A DNA stretch of 64,000 bases from Colocasia esculenta (lineage: Eukaryota > Streptophyta > Magnoliopsida > Alismatales > Araceae): NCBI GenBank assembly GCA_014218235.1, contig CM024760.1, positions 144,661,245 to 144,725,244 of the forward strand, written 5' to 3'. The notes beneath the pieces were generated by a model. That model saw only the letters and a list, made by a program, of their open reading frames with translations. It had not been told where the DNA came from and did not search any database. Positions 1 to 11,569 of this stretch are shown here, piece by piece (the first letter of the stretch is position 1; every line of letters starts with the position of its first letter). Position numbers and translations under genes: made by a program.

Positions 1-111
1 TGCTTGAAAACTCCTTTCTCGTCCCCTTCTTATGTAATTGTATTTGTTGTTGTATCCTTATTTTGTATTTTAGTGTATTCTTTTTAATTCCTCCCATTTT
101 ATCATCCTCTC

Positions 112-3100
112 ATGGCTCCTTTCCACTTCACCTATCCTCCAACCTCTCCTCCTCATGTAGACCTCTTGTCTCATGAGTCTATTCCAAGTTCGGCCCAGTC
201 CAGGGCCCATCGGGCCGATGAGAGTGCCCATTCCCAACCTAATCCGTCACCATCCTCTTCTATTGAGGCCGCTGAATTGGAGCGCCTCCTACTTGAAATG
301 GGCCCTGATCAGGCCCACGAATTGTTGTCCACCTTTGCTCTACGGTCTTCTTCCAAGATGGGCCCAACAGGCCCACGTCATCCTGCTCATTTTAGATCAT
401 CTCACATTGTCACTCCTAGATCGGGACATCCTTTCGCTCAGCCCACATCATTGTAGTCGGCCCATTATGCTCAATCTGGCCTGGACCTTGACTCTCGACT
501 CCACTCTCATTCCCCAACTGGCCCTCCCTATCCACTATCCACTTCGGCTCAGGACTTCCAATCCGAGTTCGAATCCATGAAGCGAGAGCTCAGTGACCTG
601 CGGAGGCAGTTAAAGCCAAAACCTTCCTTCAATGATACTCTTCCTGATTTCTGTGGTCTCCAGATCCCTCCACCTTCTCAGCTCCCTGTTTATCGCAAAT
701 TCAATGGGGCTGGAGACCCTTACATCCATCTGAAGGATTTTCTCTATGAGTCGGTGTCCTATCAACATGATCGCCGCTTACTGGCTTATCTTTTTAGGCG
801 GTCATTAGACGGGCCCGCTCTGGAGTGGTTTTATTCCCTGCCTCTCAATGAAGCCGAGGATTTTGAAATTGTCAAGGCCAGATTCGTGCAGCAATATCAA
901 GACCGGGCCGGGCCCGCGTATTCAATGGCCGATCTAGTGGCTGAGCAGATGAAGCCTGATGAAGAATTCGCAACTTACGCTGACCGGTGGCGTTAGATGT
1001 CCGCGCATGTCCAAATGCACATCCCAGAAGAGGAGAAAATCAAGCTTATCATTGCTAATGCAACGCCCATGTACCGCCACATCCTGGCTATGAACAATAT
1101 CACATCCATGCAACAATTATACAGCCGTGCTCGCTTTGTTAAAACCCAACTCTTTGACTCCCCCATGCCATCCATGTTTGAGGCCCAACAACCGAATTCT
1201 TCATTTCAAGGGCCCACTTATGAGGGAGTCCAAACCCATGCCCAAGTTGATACCATCCACCATCCCATGTCTACCCACTCTGCTAATCACTATACACCTC
1301 CACCTCCATATAGCCAACTTGCTCCACCTCCACAAGAACAACCACCTCGCCCGTGCCACCGCACCACACCATCCACTACTCATCTAACCCAACATCCACT
1401 TGGCCCAAAGCGAGCCCATTATCATCCGTTGCCTGAGTCCCTTTCTGATGTCTTCATGGCCCTGATGTCCATCAATGCATTGCAACTCCCTCCAGAAAAG
1501 CCAAGTTGGGACATGACAGTGGACCAATCTGAATATTGCCCGTATCATCGCCATCCGGGGCATACGGTCGCGAACTGCTGCAAATTCCGGGATGTGATCT
1601 ATGATCTAGAGCACAAGATAAATTGGGCCGAAATGCACAAACTCATCCTACATTGTCAAGACAAGAGCAAAGCACAAGGCCAGGGGCAGCAGCCTTCTCC
1701 CCCACAGACAGCGGAACAGGCGCCCAAGCAGCCAGCAGTGCAACCAAGACAGCCAGCACAAGTATCAAGGCAGTCGTCATCTCCACCAGTTCAAGGCCGA
1801 CGGCACCTCTTTACTTATCCTCCAAGTGCACCACCTGCTCCGTCACAACCTCAACAACCCCCTCCGCCAACCCTTGCTCAGGCTATCACCACCACACCTA
1901 CCGCATCGCACCCTGATGACAAGCTGTTAGCTCGACCCATTGTGTCGGTGCGCTGTCAGTCATCTCCACCAACGCCGCAAACCACTAACCCCTCCACTCC
2001 TAAAAACCCTCCATCTTTACCCCTCGCCATCATCTCCACCCCACTACCACTTACACCTGAGCAAGCCATTACCGCCACACCAAGGCTCGAGCAAGCTCCG
2101 CTCACCTCTGAGCCCGAGCAAGAGTTTCCTACTCCCAAGAGTAAGGCTACTTCAGCCTCTGAGTTGGAGGAAGAGCTCTCTCCGTATGAGCCTATTCTTG
2201 CCATCATTCGATCACCTCACATCAAGCCCTCCGCATCTGACGAACCCACCATAGCCACCATACATCCCATCACCACATCCCAATGGAGCGGGTGTGCATC
2301 ACTAGCATCATGCCTTGAAATTACTTCCCCTATGCAAGATGGACCGAGTAAAGGTAGCCCAGTTCCGGACATGTGTTTCGACCCTTACAACTACATCAGT
2401 CGCATGCCAGTCTGTGTCCTTATCTCAGGCACATTCGGGAAGGATAAGCCTTCATCTCCTCAAAAGAGCACTGTCAAAAGGAGTTCCCAGGCCCTAGTGC
2501 CAACCAGGTCCAAAGCAGGGACGGTAGCCATTACGTTGCTTACTGGAAATGATACCATTAATGCCACCATCACTCATCGCTCAGTTATATTGCATATGGC
2601 TGGTCAAGAGAAGGGGTTCTCTACAAATGTCGTGCTATCTCATGCATTTGCTAAGGCCATCATGAATCAGCTGTCACTCAAGGGGCAAGAAGTCACGCTG
2701 CCCGAAGCATCCAAAGCCCTCCTTGCCATGTTTCAACCTGACGAGGGGCACATTGCTATGTCACCAAGAACACTCAAGGTTATGCCAAGAGTCCTTTGCA
2801 ATTTGCCTCAGCCTGTCAGTCAGTTGGCCGTGCTAGTGCCACCCATCACACTCCCAGAAGCATCCCCTCTTCAACTGTCAAGGGAGTTGGTCTTCATGCC
2901 AGATTGTCAGGCCAAGGTGCCAAATCTCAAGTTGTTGGTACCACGCATCAAATTCCCATGGATCTGCACTGTCCACTTGTCAAGGGAAACCCTCTCAGCA
3001 AAGGAGCCTATTTATGGCATTCCCCCATGGGTGTTTATAAAGGTTGGATATGCAAATGATAGCCAAGGGGCAAGTGTGCACACGGCAGTCATGACGACTA

Positions 3101-3681
3101 TAATTGATGAGAGAGCTGTGTGGCTGCAGAGAAGAGCGAGGCCATCTGCTGCCTGGTCCCGCTATTTAAGAAGACATGTCAAGATAAAACCGTCGTATCT
3201 GTCTGTGAGAGCGAAGAAGCTATGGCGTCACAAGAAGAAATCTGCCAAGAAGCAAAGGAGGCTGAGATCAAGATTGAAATTCTTCAAGAAAAATATCGAT
3301 CTCCCTATCTTGTCATCTCCTGACCTTGATCTTTCAATGCTACTCATTTTGGTCAATCTGGTTCCTAGAGGAGGTGCCCGATCTCTCAATTCTGGACTGG
3401 TGCCGCATTCTTCCCCTCCTACTCCCCTCGGGTCTTTGGACCCTCACCTATCTCTTCCTCCTGAGCCACCCGATCACCCTCGGGGTACCCAGTTTCTCTC
3501 TCCATATCCACCTGGGTCACCTAACTTCCTTCCTAGTGCTCAGGGTTCCCCTTTTCCTCTTCCACTAGAGCCTCCTATAGGTCAGGCCTGCACTCTCCAG
3601 GGGCATCTGATTCCCCTCCTTCCACTTCCCCTTCTGATCCTCCAGATCCTCCACCCTCCATTCTACAGTTCCTTCTTCTAA
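112..3681 (+). pseudogene. gag: gag polyprotein of T1, interrupted by two in-frame TAG codons
   Basis: This is the structural capsid/nucleocapsid protein of a plant Ty3/gypsy element. One frame runs from the ATG at 112 to 3681 and is broken only by TAG at 454-456 and 994-996. The retrotransposon gag domain lies at about 640-1140 (core FNGAGDPYIHL, then LEWFYSLPL, then TYADRWR) and spans the second stop. A zinc-knuckle-like module of the plant gag type (YCPYHRHPGHTVANC) is at about 1537-1581. A long Pro/Gln/Ser-rich region follows, then a basic stretch near 3160-3290 rich in Lys and Arg that could bind nucleic acid or act as a nuclear signal, then a Pro-rich tail. The 3' half (about 2330-3150) is not a domain I recognise. 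The frame stays open for 2.7 kb after the second stop, so decay is recent or the stops are read through. Confidence 0.8.
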
Positions 3682-6468
3682 CCCCTCCTGATCTCGGGTT
3701 TGACTCGATTCCTCCCTCACTACCTATTCGGGGTCCCGACCCTTTCTCTCACTGTTCTCGAGGCTTTAGTCCTCACTAACATTCTTCTCCTCCTTTGTAA
3801 ATATTTTGTTGGAGGGTTCTTATCCCTCATATTCATGTAGAGTCTTGTCTCCCTCTTGTTTGTGTTGAGCTGACTCCAATTCTTGTTACCCCGACTTTTT
3901 ACATTTTCCTGCAAATGAGCTAATTAAAATCAACCAAAATCAAGGTTCAAAGACTAATGCAGGTCGCTCTTTCAATAAAGGGGTCACATTGTGCACTAAA
4001 TAACCATGCAAATATTTTTTTAAACACCAAACATCAAAGAGAGTCATCTCAATTCACAACTAGAGTGGTCGAGTCAGTCTTAGGTTTACTTTGCTTCTAC
4101 AGCACTCAGGCTAGAGATTGCTCCGCGCTAGGGAACCGACGTTCATTCCCTGTCATTAAAGGTCACCTTAAGCAAGGATCATCACACACTCACATGGCAA
4201 CCTTAGTCGGCTCCTCTAGCAAACATCGCTGCTATTTAGGCCATACCTAGGTGGTGCAAAAGTTGTTCTCTTCTTTACTCGGTCGAAGTGCAGGGGCAAA
4301 AGGGCTATTTGGGCAAGACAACCAACCTAAGCACACCTTGATGAGAGGAAATCTCAAATAGGGACGGTCAATCAGCCTGCAAAAGAAAATCCAAATAAAA
4401 CTGAGAAGAAGAACAAATGAAAGAAAATCAAGGAATAGGGGCATGGCAAAGAGTGAGTACAGTTCCCCGCAGGACGCCCTTGAGCCCGATCGTACGCATG
4501 CCCCAAATAAGAAACATGCACAATAAAGTGACCAAAAGTCCCTCCTCAACAGATTGAACCTCTAAGAGGTATGCCGTGGAAGGAAGCTAAGCCTAATTTG
4601 TCCTTTAAAACCTACACTAGACTTATCCCCAAACTTTCTTCCCTTTCTCTCTATAAGGCTGGGTCGTCTCCCGGGTATGGCCTTTATAGTGGCACCGCAA
4701 GCTAGGGGCAACCATCTACAAGATGCCACCATCTTAATGCACATCTGACCTTTTGGTGGTCTTTAATGAAAGGAGAATGAATGGGGACCCCTTTCCAGTA
4801 GTTTGATCTTGCTTTAGTGCTGTAGTAGCAAGGGAGAGTACCTTCCGTCTCATGTATCTTTTTAGGAAGGGCTAGCGTCGGCTTTAGGCGTTATTCAAAA
4901 TAAAAAAAATCAAATGTTGTCAATAATAATAATAAAAAAATCAAATATTGTCAAAAATCCAAAAAATCAAATATTGTCAAAAATCCAAAAAATCGAATAT
5001 TTCCAAAAATCAAATATTGCCAAAATTCCAAAAAATCAAATATTGCCAAAAATAAAAAAAACCAAATATTTCTAAAAATAAAAAAATAGATAATTTCAAA
5101 ACTCTAAAAAAAATCAAATGTTTTCAAATTAAAAATAACAAAAATGAGCAGATCTAATCATACATGCTAAGTGTGCAGGTACATTGGCTCCTAAGCATTG
5201 ATCGCTCGGATCTCCACATTTCTTCATTACTTTTGCCTAAGTCTTGCTCACATCATCTTTACGATCTGTCTCTCTTCCTCAGTTCCACCCATGATTTGAA
5301 TTTCAAACTCATTATCCCACAAAGTCCTTCCCAAGTCCCATACATATTCTCCCTCAATGGCTCCATGAGAGGACTCTTTGTGTGTGAACTTGGCTGTTCT
5401 TTAGTGCTTTGTTTCAATCATGTGGATGACTAAGTTGTTTATGTTTGTTGTTGTTAGCTTGTTTAGTGCTTTGTTTATTGCTTCATTTACACAAAAAAAA
5501 ACAAAAAAAATCAGAAAAAGCAAAACCCAAAAAAAATGGCGAGTTCTACGTTCCGCAGGTAAGTTCAGGTAAGTATCCCCATCCCTTCTCCCTTGCATTA
5601 CTATATGGTACTTATGTTACTATATTATCTCAAGGACCGGCTGGTTCTCAATGTGCTCTGGGATTTGAGTTCCCCTTTATCAAAAATAGTGATGATCTAG
5701 GTGCACATTGCTAATCGCTGGATAGGCCGTTAAGTTAAATAAGTTTGGGAACGATGGATTCAGGCCTACACTGCGGTTGCAGGTAGTCTCTTGACCCATT
5801 CTTATTCGGCTTAACAATATTATCCTTGAGTATTTTGTATTTTCTCTTTTCTTTGCATATTGATTTGATGATTTCTTTTATTTTAGCCCAGCATGCATCA
5901 TGTAGGACTTTGAGCTTCATGCCTCATGATTTGTCAAAAGTTACTTCCCTGGTGATGGTCAATCATGCTTAAGTTTCTTGAACAAGAAATCATATTCCAC
6001 TCACAATTTGAAGGTCGTCTTTGAGCTAGTCACTTGGTTGAGTTGGACAGTATGACTCCTGTCTGGAATTTACTCCCTCCATTCATCCAAATCAACTTAA
6101 ATATTCCCCCCGATCCGTCTTGGTTGCGAATCGCTCCCAGGCCTTGAGTCATCGTGACCCGCCTGGCACGCACATGTCCTCCCAAGATGAAACCTGCAGG
6201 CCAATCGGCTAGGGTACCTCTTAATCAAGAGGTTGATCATCCTTATTTTACTTTCCTTTTTGTCATTCCAGACAGGAGCCGTCCATGCTCGCTCTTCCTT
6301 GAGGTTAGTTTAGAGTCTTCCAGAGAATTTCTATCGTTTATTAGTTGTGAAGGGTGTCTCTTTTACCTTGAAGCCCACTTTTCAGTCCACTCTTCTTCAT
6401 CCTCGCTCCATTCCATTTCATTACACTTCGCTCTCTTTTCGCTTCGCTCCCTTGCAAAGCGGGCATCA
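3682..6468 (+). other. Non-coding spacer between gag and 3' LTR of T1
   Basis: No pol domain or other recognisable protein is present. The stretch holds an A-rich tandem repeat (4896-5130). A short ATG-led frame at 5535 runs into two consecutive consensus 5' splice sites (GT at 5559 and 5569), and a pyrimidine-rich 3' splice-like site ends at 6271. Short ORFs in the region show no family resemblance. Confidence 0.6.
4896..5130. repeat. A/T-rich imperfect tandem repeat
   Basis: About nine degenerate copies of a 20-28 bp unit of the form AAAAAATCAAATATTGTC followed by AAAAATCC. Copies differ by substitutions (TTGCC, TTTCC) and small length changes. It lies in the post-gag spacer of T1. Confidence 0.85.
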
Positions 6469-6481
6469 AGGAGGGGCAATC
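6469..6481 (+). promoter_or_regulatory. Polypurine tract of T1
   Basis: AGGAGGGGCAATC directly precedes the TGTAGACATCC start of the 3' LTR. This is where plus-strand DNA synthesis would be primed. Confidence 0.75.
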
Positions 6482-8202
6482 TGTAGACATCCATTTTCGG
6501 CCTATAAGTTGGGCATATTTTTTTGTTCATATCATTGATGTCCCAAATTGATCATCACTTTGGAGTCCTTCTTTGGACCATTATGAGTCCATTCACCCTC
6601 AACTTCAAGCCCATTCTCAAGCCCATGGCCAAGATCCACTTGAAACATCAAAACTTTGCAATCTGCCCAATCCTGTGAACATGCCTTCACTTTGAGAGCT
6701 CATAACGTTCTCATTTATAATTCAAATTTGGCATACCATACTATCATTTTGTAGCCCTCAGAGTCTAGAATCCAACGCAACAAACGACGAATCAATCCGA
6801 TGTCTGTGTAGAGAGTTATGGCTCATTTCGTGGGACCTACGCGGACTGTCTTATAGTCGCGGCCTGGTGCATGGACGCGACAAGAATGCGGCCCCACGAT
6901 CTGACGCGACAGCGCCATGCATGTAAACACGTTTTTACGTGATTTTCGGCCTCTCTCTCCATCCTGGAGCCTATCTAAAGTCTCTTTGAGTTGGATTACA
7001 ACCTAAACCTCCTATCCTCATCCCTAGGGAGCCCCCAAACCCATTCAAACTCTAGATAGACTCTAGAACTCTCCCACAACTTGGACTCTCTCTCTAACTC
7101 AGGATTGGACTCTATCTCTCACTTGAACACATCCTAGGACTCTCTAAGGGATAGAGGAAGGCTACCACTATGAGGAGAAGTCCCTGGAGGCTCTGCCCAC
7201 GAGGTCCCATCGTTCCCAAGGCAGAGGAGAAGTTGTTCTTCACGTTTTCCTCCTCTCTCTCTCCTCTTTCTCTCTCATATCGCCTCCAGGACCAGCAGTA
7301 CTTGCACAGCTTGTGGTGATCGAACCAGGCCAGATCTCTTCAAGATTTCTTCATCAAAGTTACTCCCCACAGAGCCCTCTTCAACCTCGAAGTGGAATCA
7401 CGTCGATTGGTGGCTTGTACGAAAAGTTACAGCAGATTGATCTTCGCTTTCTCTATCATATCGAGATCTGCACATGCGGGATTATCGTCTCTTCCACAGC
7501 CCAAACCAGGCCAGATCTCTTCAAGATGTCTTCATGAAAGTTGTTCCTGACATCCTCCTCTCCGACCTCCAACTAGAATCACATCAAACGGGGTAGTATC
7601 TGTTTAGTTTTGATTTTTACTTTCTTTTCCACATTTTTACACATGTATGCATGAGTTAGGATTCCTCCTTCTCCTCTTCCATGATTTCTCCCCATGCATA
7701 TTCCTCCCCACGTTTTCCTACTACCCAAGGGGTTTAAAAACCACCCCCCCAAGGTCCGTTCCCTCCATACTCCACATCTTTCTTTCATTTAAGAATAGTT
7801 ACTACACTTAACATAGTCTAACAGAGTTTTATTTCTTGTTTTCGTTGTTTTGGCAAGAACCCAAGCGAAGATCCACGAGGAGCTCTCATCCTCTGGCCGG
7901 CTGGAGGATGGGAAGAAGGTCCCATCCATCATCTCCCGCACAAGAAGAGAACACGACGGAGGAAGGCGACGCGACAAGAAACGCGTCTACCAGGACTGAC
8001 GCTTCCTCAGCATTGCCGTGGTCGTCCGGATGACCGCGACATCAGGTACTCCTCCGTTCTCTCTCTCCCTTTCTTAGAGTAATTAGCCTATACATTTCTT
8101 TTCATTTAGCAATACTCTAGGTGGCGATCACATCCTATTTTCCATGCTATCACATTTGATATTCATGTTTGTGTTGAGGGGGGTGCAATCCCTGTGATTA
8201 CA
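6482..8202 (+). mobile_element. 3' LTR of T1
   Basis: The LTR starts TGTAGACATCC right after the polypurine tract and ends GTGATTACA at 8202, where sequence identity to the chromovirus LTR begins abruptly (8203 matches 15213). Length is 1721 bp. It carries CGCGAC motifs at about 6858-6912 (GGACGCGACAAG, CTGACGCGACAG), a CT-rich tract at 7240-7280 and an internal duplication at 7268-7592. The first target-site copy should be ACGTT (8203-8207); the other copy lies outside the window. Confidence 0.8.
7268..7592. repeat. Two-copy direct duplication inside the T1 LTR
   Basis: 7268-7410 and 7448-7592 are diverged copies about 181 bp apart. They share AACCAGGCCAGATCTCTTCA, then a TCTTCATNAAAGTT stretch, then AGNGGAATCACNTC-like sequence near the end. 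Confidence 0.75.
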
Positions 8203-8953
8203 ACGTTCAGATTGCGACAGTCAGGTCCGTCGCCTTCACAGACAGTGACCTAATTCCGGGGTTCCATCTCCGGAATCCCCACACCAACCATGCTAACTAC
8301 CATGAAACACAAATATACAAGCTCTAAGCACTACACTAGCATGGTATCTACTGTCTAAAGCATGTAAAACAAGCTAAACATGCAATCTACAACGAGAAAC
8401 AGGGAAGAATATCCCTACCTTCACGAAGAACGTGAAGAACGACGATACCTCGGCATTTCCCTCGCTGCGTACCACGTCCTCACGGCGAGATCACGCCAAA
8501 AACAGCATCAGAACCCCGAATCGCCCAATATCCCCCACAAAAGCCCTCTCCTGGCCAAGCAGAGCTTGCTGAGCTCTGTTTGGCCGACCTAGGGTAATAA
8601 CCCTTCAGCATTGAGAACGCGACTCACCATGCCGTCGCGACCTGAACGCGACGGTTTAGGTCGTCGCTTTCTCGTTGCTGATGCCAGCAGGCCGCCCAGC
8701 ACGCGCCACGCGGTGGGCATGCACACGAAGACTCTCAGCGGTGGTAACCAGAACACGATGCCTTGGATCGTCGCGTTCTCAACGCGACGCCCAACTCTGT
8801 CGTGTTCACAAATAGTGAACCAACGAGTGTTTTGGGCCCAAACTCTCGGCCCACGAAGCCTCGCAACCTGCCAAACACCTCAAACACAGACTATGGGCCA
8901 CACATTGGCCACCACAACCGCTAAACCCCGATCCGAACGGTCAATATGCTACA
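8203..8953 (-). mobile_element. Truncated 3' LTR of the chromovirus
   Basis: 751 bp nearly identical to 15213-15963, including a shared ending GTCAATAYGCTACA. Differences are scattered point changes, many at CpG or GC positions. The match stops sharply at 8203, the right edge of T1. Confidence 0.92.
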
Positions 8954-8990
8954 TGACTATCACCTAAAAGAAATTTCGTCCTCAAAATTT
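8954..8990 (-). promoter_or_regulatory. Polypurine tract region of the chromovirus
   Basis: Read on the - strand this is TTTTGAGGACGAAATTTC followed by TTTTAGGTGATAG, immediately before the LTR. The GAGGACGAAATTT motif is typical of Tekay/Del elements. The tract itself is degraded. Confidence 0.75.
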
Positions 8991-9060
8991 AGAAAAAAAG
9001 CTCTCCATAAAAATTTTCAATTAAACAAGCATGGTACTATCACCTAAATGAATTAAAGGC

Positions 9061-9378
9061 TTACTCAAACAAGTATGGATACGCTTTCTTCATTTCCTCT
9101 ACTAGTTCCCATGTGTCCTCTCCACCTTGTCGGTTTTCCCATCTGATCTTTACTAGCTCAATCTCTTTATTTTTTAACTTTTGGGTTCTGTGTCCTATAA
9201 TCTGTACTGGATACTCTGGCATAGACATGTCTGGCTTCAGATCATCTCGTTGATAGCTGACTATCGGGGAGGGATCTCGAATATACCTTATGAGCATGGA
9301 AACATGGAACACATCATGTGCATCTGTGAAGTCGGCTAGTAAATCTACCTTGTACACTGTTTCACCAATTCTTTCCAC
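9061..9378 (-). pseudogene. Integrase C-terminal tail and chromodomain
   Basis: This is the C-terminus of the chromovirus polyprotein. The first part (ERIGETVYKVDL, then HDVFHVSMLIRYI) is the integrase GPY/F-type tail. The end from YPVQIIGHRT through KIRWENRQGG to DTWELVEEM is a chromodomain, which in this lineage directs integration to marked chromatin. The ORF ends in TAA at 9061. It is separated from the upstream integrase frame only by TAG at 9379-9381, in the same frame, so it belongs to the same polyprotein. Confidence 0.9.
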
Positions 9379-9381
9379 AAT

Positions 9382-10433
9382 CTAGAATGGACTAACATAT
9401 CTCAGACTTAATTTACCTTTCTTGCTAAACCTTACTACACCTTTGGTAGGAGAAACTCTAAAAAATACATAATCACCAACTTCAAACTGCAATGGCCTGC
9501 GTCGGCTATCTGCATAACTTTTCTGACAACTATGTGCTGCTTGAAGCTTTTCCTTAATAAACTTGACCATTTCTGAGCATTGTTGAATCAATTTTGGTCC
9601 CATGACTTGTCTTTCACTTACCTCATGCCAATTCAATGGTGTCCTGTACGGTCTTCCATATAAAGCTTCATAAGGTGCCATTCTAATGCTTGCATGATAA
9701 CTGTTGTTATATGCAAATTCTACCATGCCCAAGTGGTGCTCCCATGTACCTCCCCATGCTAAAAAACAAGCTCTCAACATATCTTCTAAGGTCTGAATTG
9801 TCCTTTCTGTCTGTCTATCTATCTGTGAATGATAAGCTGAGCTGTACCTTAATTATGTGCCAATTACTCTCTGCAGACTTCTCCAGAAACTTGAAGTAAA
9901 CCTGGGATCTCTATCTGAGACAATTGTCACTAGAATTCCATGTAATGGTACTATTCTACCAACATATAATCTAGCTAATCTATCCACAGTCCATGACATA
10001 TTGACATACTCATTGCCAATAACCTGCATACCTTGGTCAATCTGTCCACAAAGACCCAAATACCATTATGACCTGTTGCTGTTCTGGGCAAACCAACTAC
10101 AAAATCCATAGCTATATCATCCCATTTCCATTGTGGAATGGACAATGGCTGTAACAATCCTCCTGGCCTCTGGTGTTCTGCTTTAACCTACTGACATATC
10201 AAACATCTGGATATAAATTCTGTAATTTCCTTCTTCATATTTGGCCACCAGAAATGCTTCTTCAGATCTTGATACATCTTGGTGCTACCTGGATGAATAG
10301 TATACCTCGACCTGTGAGCTTCCTCTAATACTTTCTGCTTTACTTCGGCATCTGCTGAAACATATAATCGACCTTTAAGTCTGACCACGCTGTCATCATC
10401 TAGTGTGACCTCTTCCATTCTGACGATGTCCAC
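9382..10433 (-). pseudogene. Integrase of the chromovirus, with stops and a frameshift
   Basis: This enzyme would insert the cDNA into chromosomes. The N-terminal zinc-binding part (HPGSTKMYQDL, then CLICQ) is at 10188-10330. The catalytic core follows with WDDIAMDFVVGLP (first Asp), VSDRDPRF (second Asp) and the region around the Glu in a diverged SQIDRQTERT motif. The segment WHEVSERQ to FRVSPTKGV leads to the C-terminal tail. Breaks: TAG at 10188 after the zinc motif, a frameshift at about 10025-10045, and TAA at 9853. Each is a single lesion in otherwise well-conserved sequence. Confidence 0.9.
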
Positions 10434-10451
10434 CAGATTCTCATATGTTCT

Positions 10452-11569
10452 CTACGCTTTCACTATCTGCCAGTATAAAAAAGGCTCCATTGCACTGGTT
10501 GCTAACACTGCTCGTTGCTGATTACTTTGTACAAATAATGAATTTTCTGCCACATTTTCATATAATTTCCATTTTCTGATCAATATGTGACACATAACTG
10601 CTTTTCTGCTCAATGCATCTGCTACCACATTAGCTTTACCTGGATGATATGCCAGACTGAAATCATAATCTTTCATATATTCTATCAATCTACGCTGCCT
10701 CAAATTTAAGTCATTTTGTGAGAAAATATACTTTAAGCTCTTATGATATGTGAAAATTTCAAATCTCTCCCCATACAGGTAATGCCTCCACAACTTTAGT
10801 TCAAAAACCACTGCTTCCAGCTCTAAATCATGAGTAGGATAATTCTCTTCATGCCTCTTCAGTTGCCTTGATGCATATGCCACTACTTTACCATGTTGCA
10901 TTAACACTGCTCCCAATCCTCTTATAGATGCATCTGTATATAATGCAAATCCTCCACTGCATGATGGTATCTCCAATAGTGGTGCTGTAGTAAGCCTCTT
11001 CTTCAACTCTGCAAAGCTGTGCCTGCAATCTAAAGACCATACAAAAGGTACTCCTTTCCTGGTCAATCTTGTCATAGGAGCTGCTATCTTTGAAAAGTCC
11101 CAGATGAACCGTCTATAGTAACCTGCCAGACCCAGAAAACTTCTAATTTCTGACATTGTTTTCGGTTCTTCCCATTTCATTACTGCTTCTACCTTTGCTG
11201 GATCAACCGCCACACCCTGACCTGAAATTACATGACCCAAAAACTGAATTTCTTTCAACCAAAATTCACATTTACTAAATTTACCATACAACTGATGATC
11301 TCGCAATGTCTGTAATGTGATCCTCAGATGTGCTGCATGCTCCTCCTCTGATGCTGAGTACACCAATATGTCATCAATGAAAACCACAATAAACTGATCC
11401 TTATAAGGATGGATATCCTGTTCATCAAATTTATAAAAGCTGCTGGTGCATTGGTTAGCCCAAATGGCATAACCACAAACCCATAATGCCCATATCTGGT
11501 CCTAAAAGCTATTTTATCAAATCATCTTCCTTAATCCTCAGCTGATGATAACCGGATCTCAAATCAATC
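10452..11569 (-). pseudogene. Reverse transcriptase (second half) and RNase H of the chromovirus
   Basis: The RT catalytic motif FIDDILVYS is at about 11350-11385, followed by FLGHVISGQGV and the RT thumb. RNase H follows: ALYTDASIRGLGAVLMQ carries the first Asp, LELEAVVFELKLWRHYL the Glu region, and ANVVADALSRK the C-terminal Asp motif. The frame ends in TAG at 10452, directly before the integrase frame and in phase with it. The stretch 11388-11569 encodes the RT palm part before FIDD but is out of frame with its neighbours, so at least one frameshift lies there. Confidence 0.92.

Larger units (their letters stand above)
1..8202 (+). mobile_element. T1: gag-only Ty3/gypsy-like LTR retrotransposon, right part
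   Basis: The window opens inside this element, so its 5' LTR lies to the left. What is visible is a short leader, a long gag-like frame, about 2.8 kb without coding capacity, a polypurine tract and a complete 3' LTR. No protease, reverse transcriptase or integrase motif occurs between gag and the LTR in any frame, so it would need pol functions from another element. The right end (8202) abuts the interior of a chromovirus LTR, so T1 inserted there. The lineage is uncertain; the gag style and the LTR start after GGGGCAAT suggest a TAT-like relative. Confidence 0.75.
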
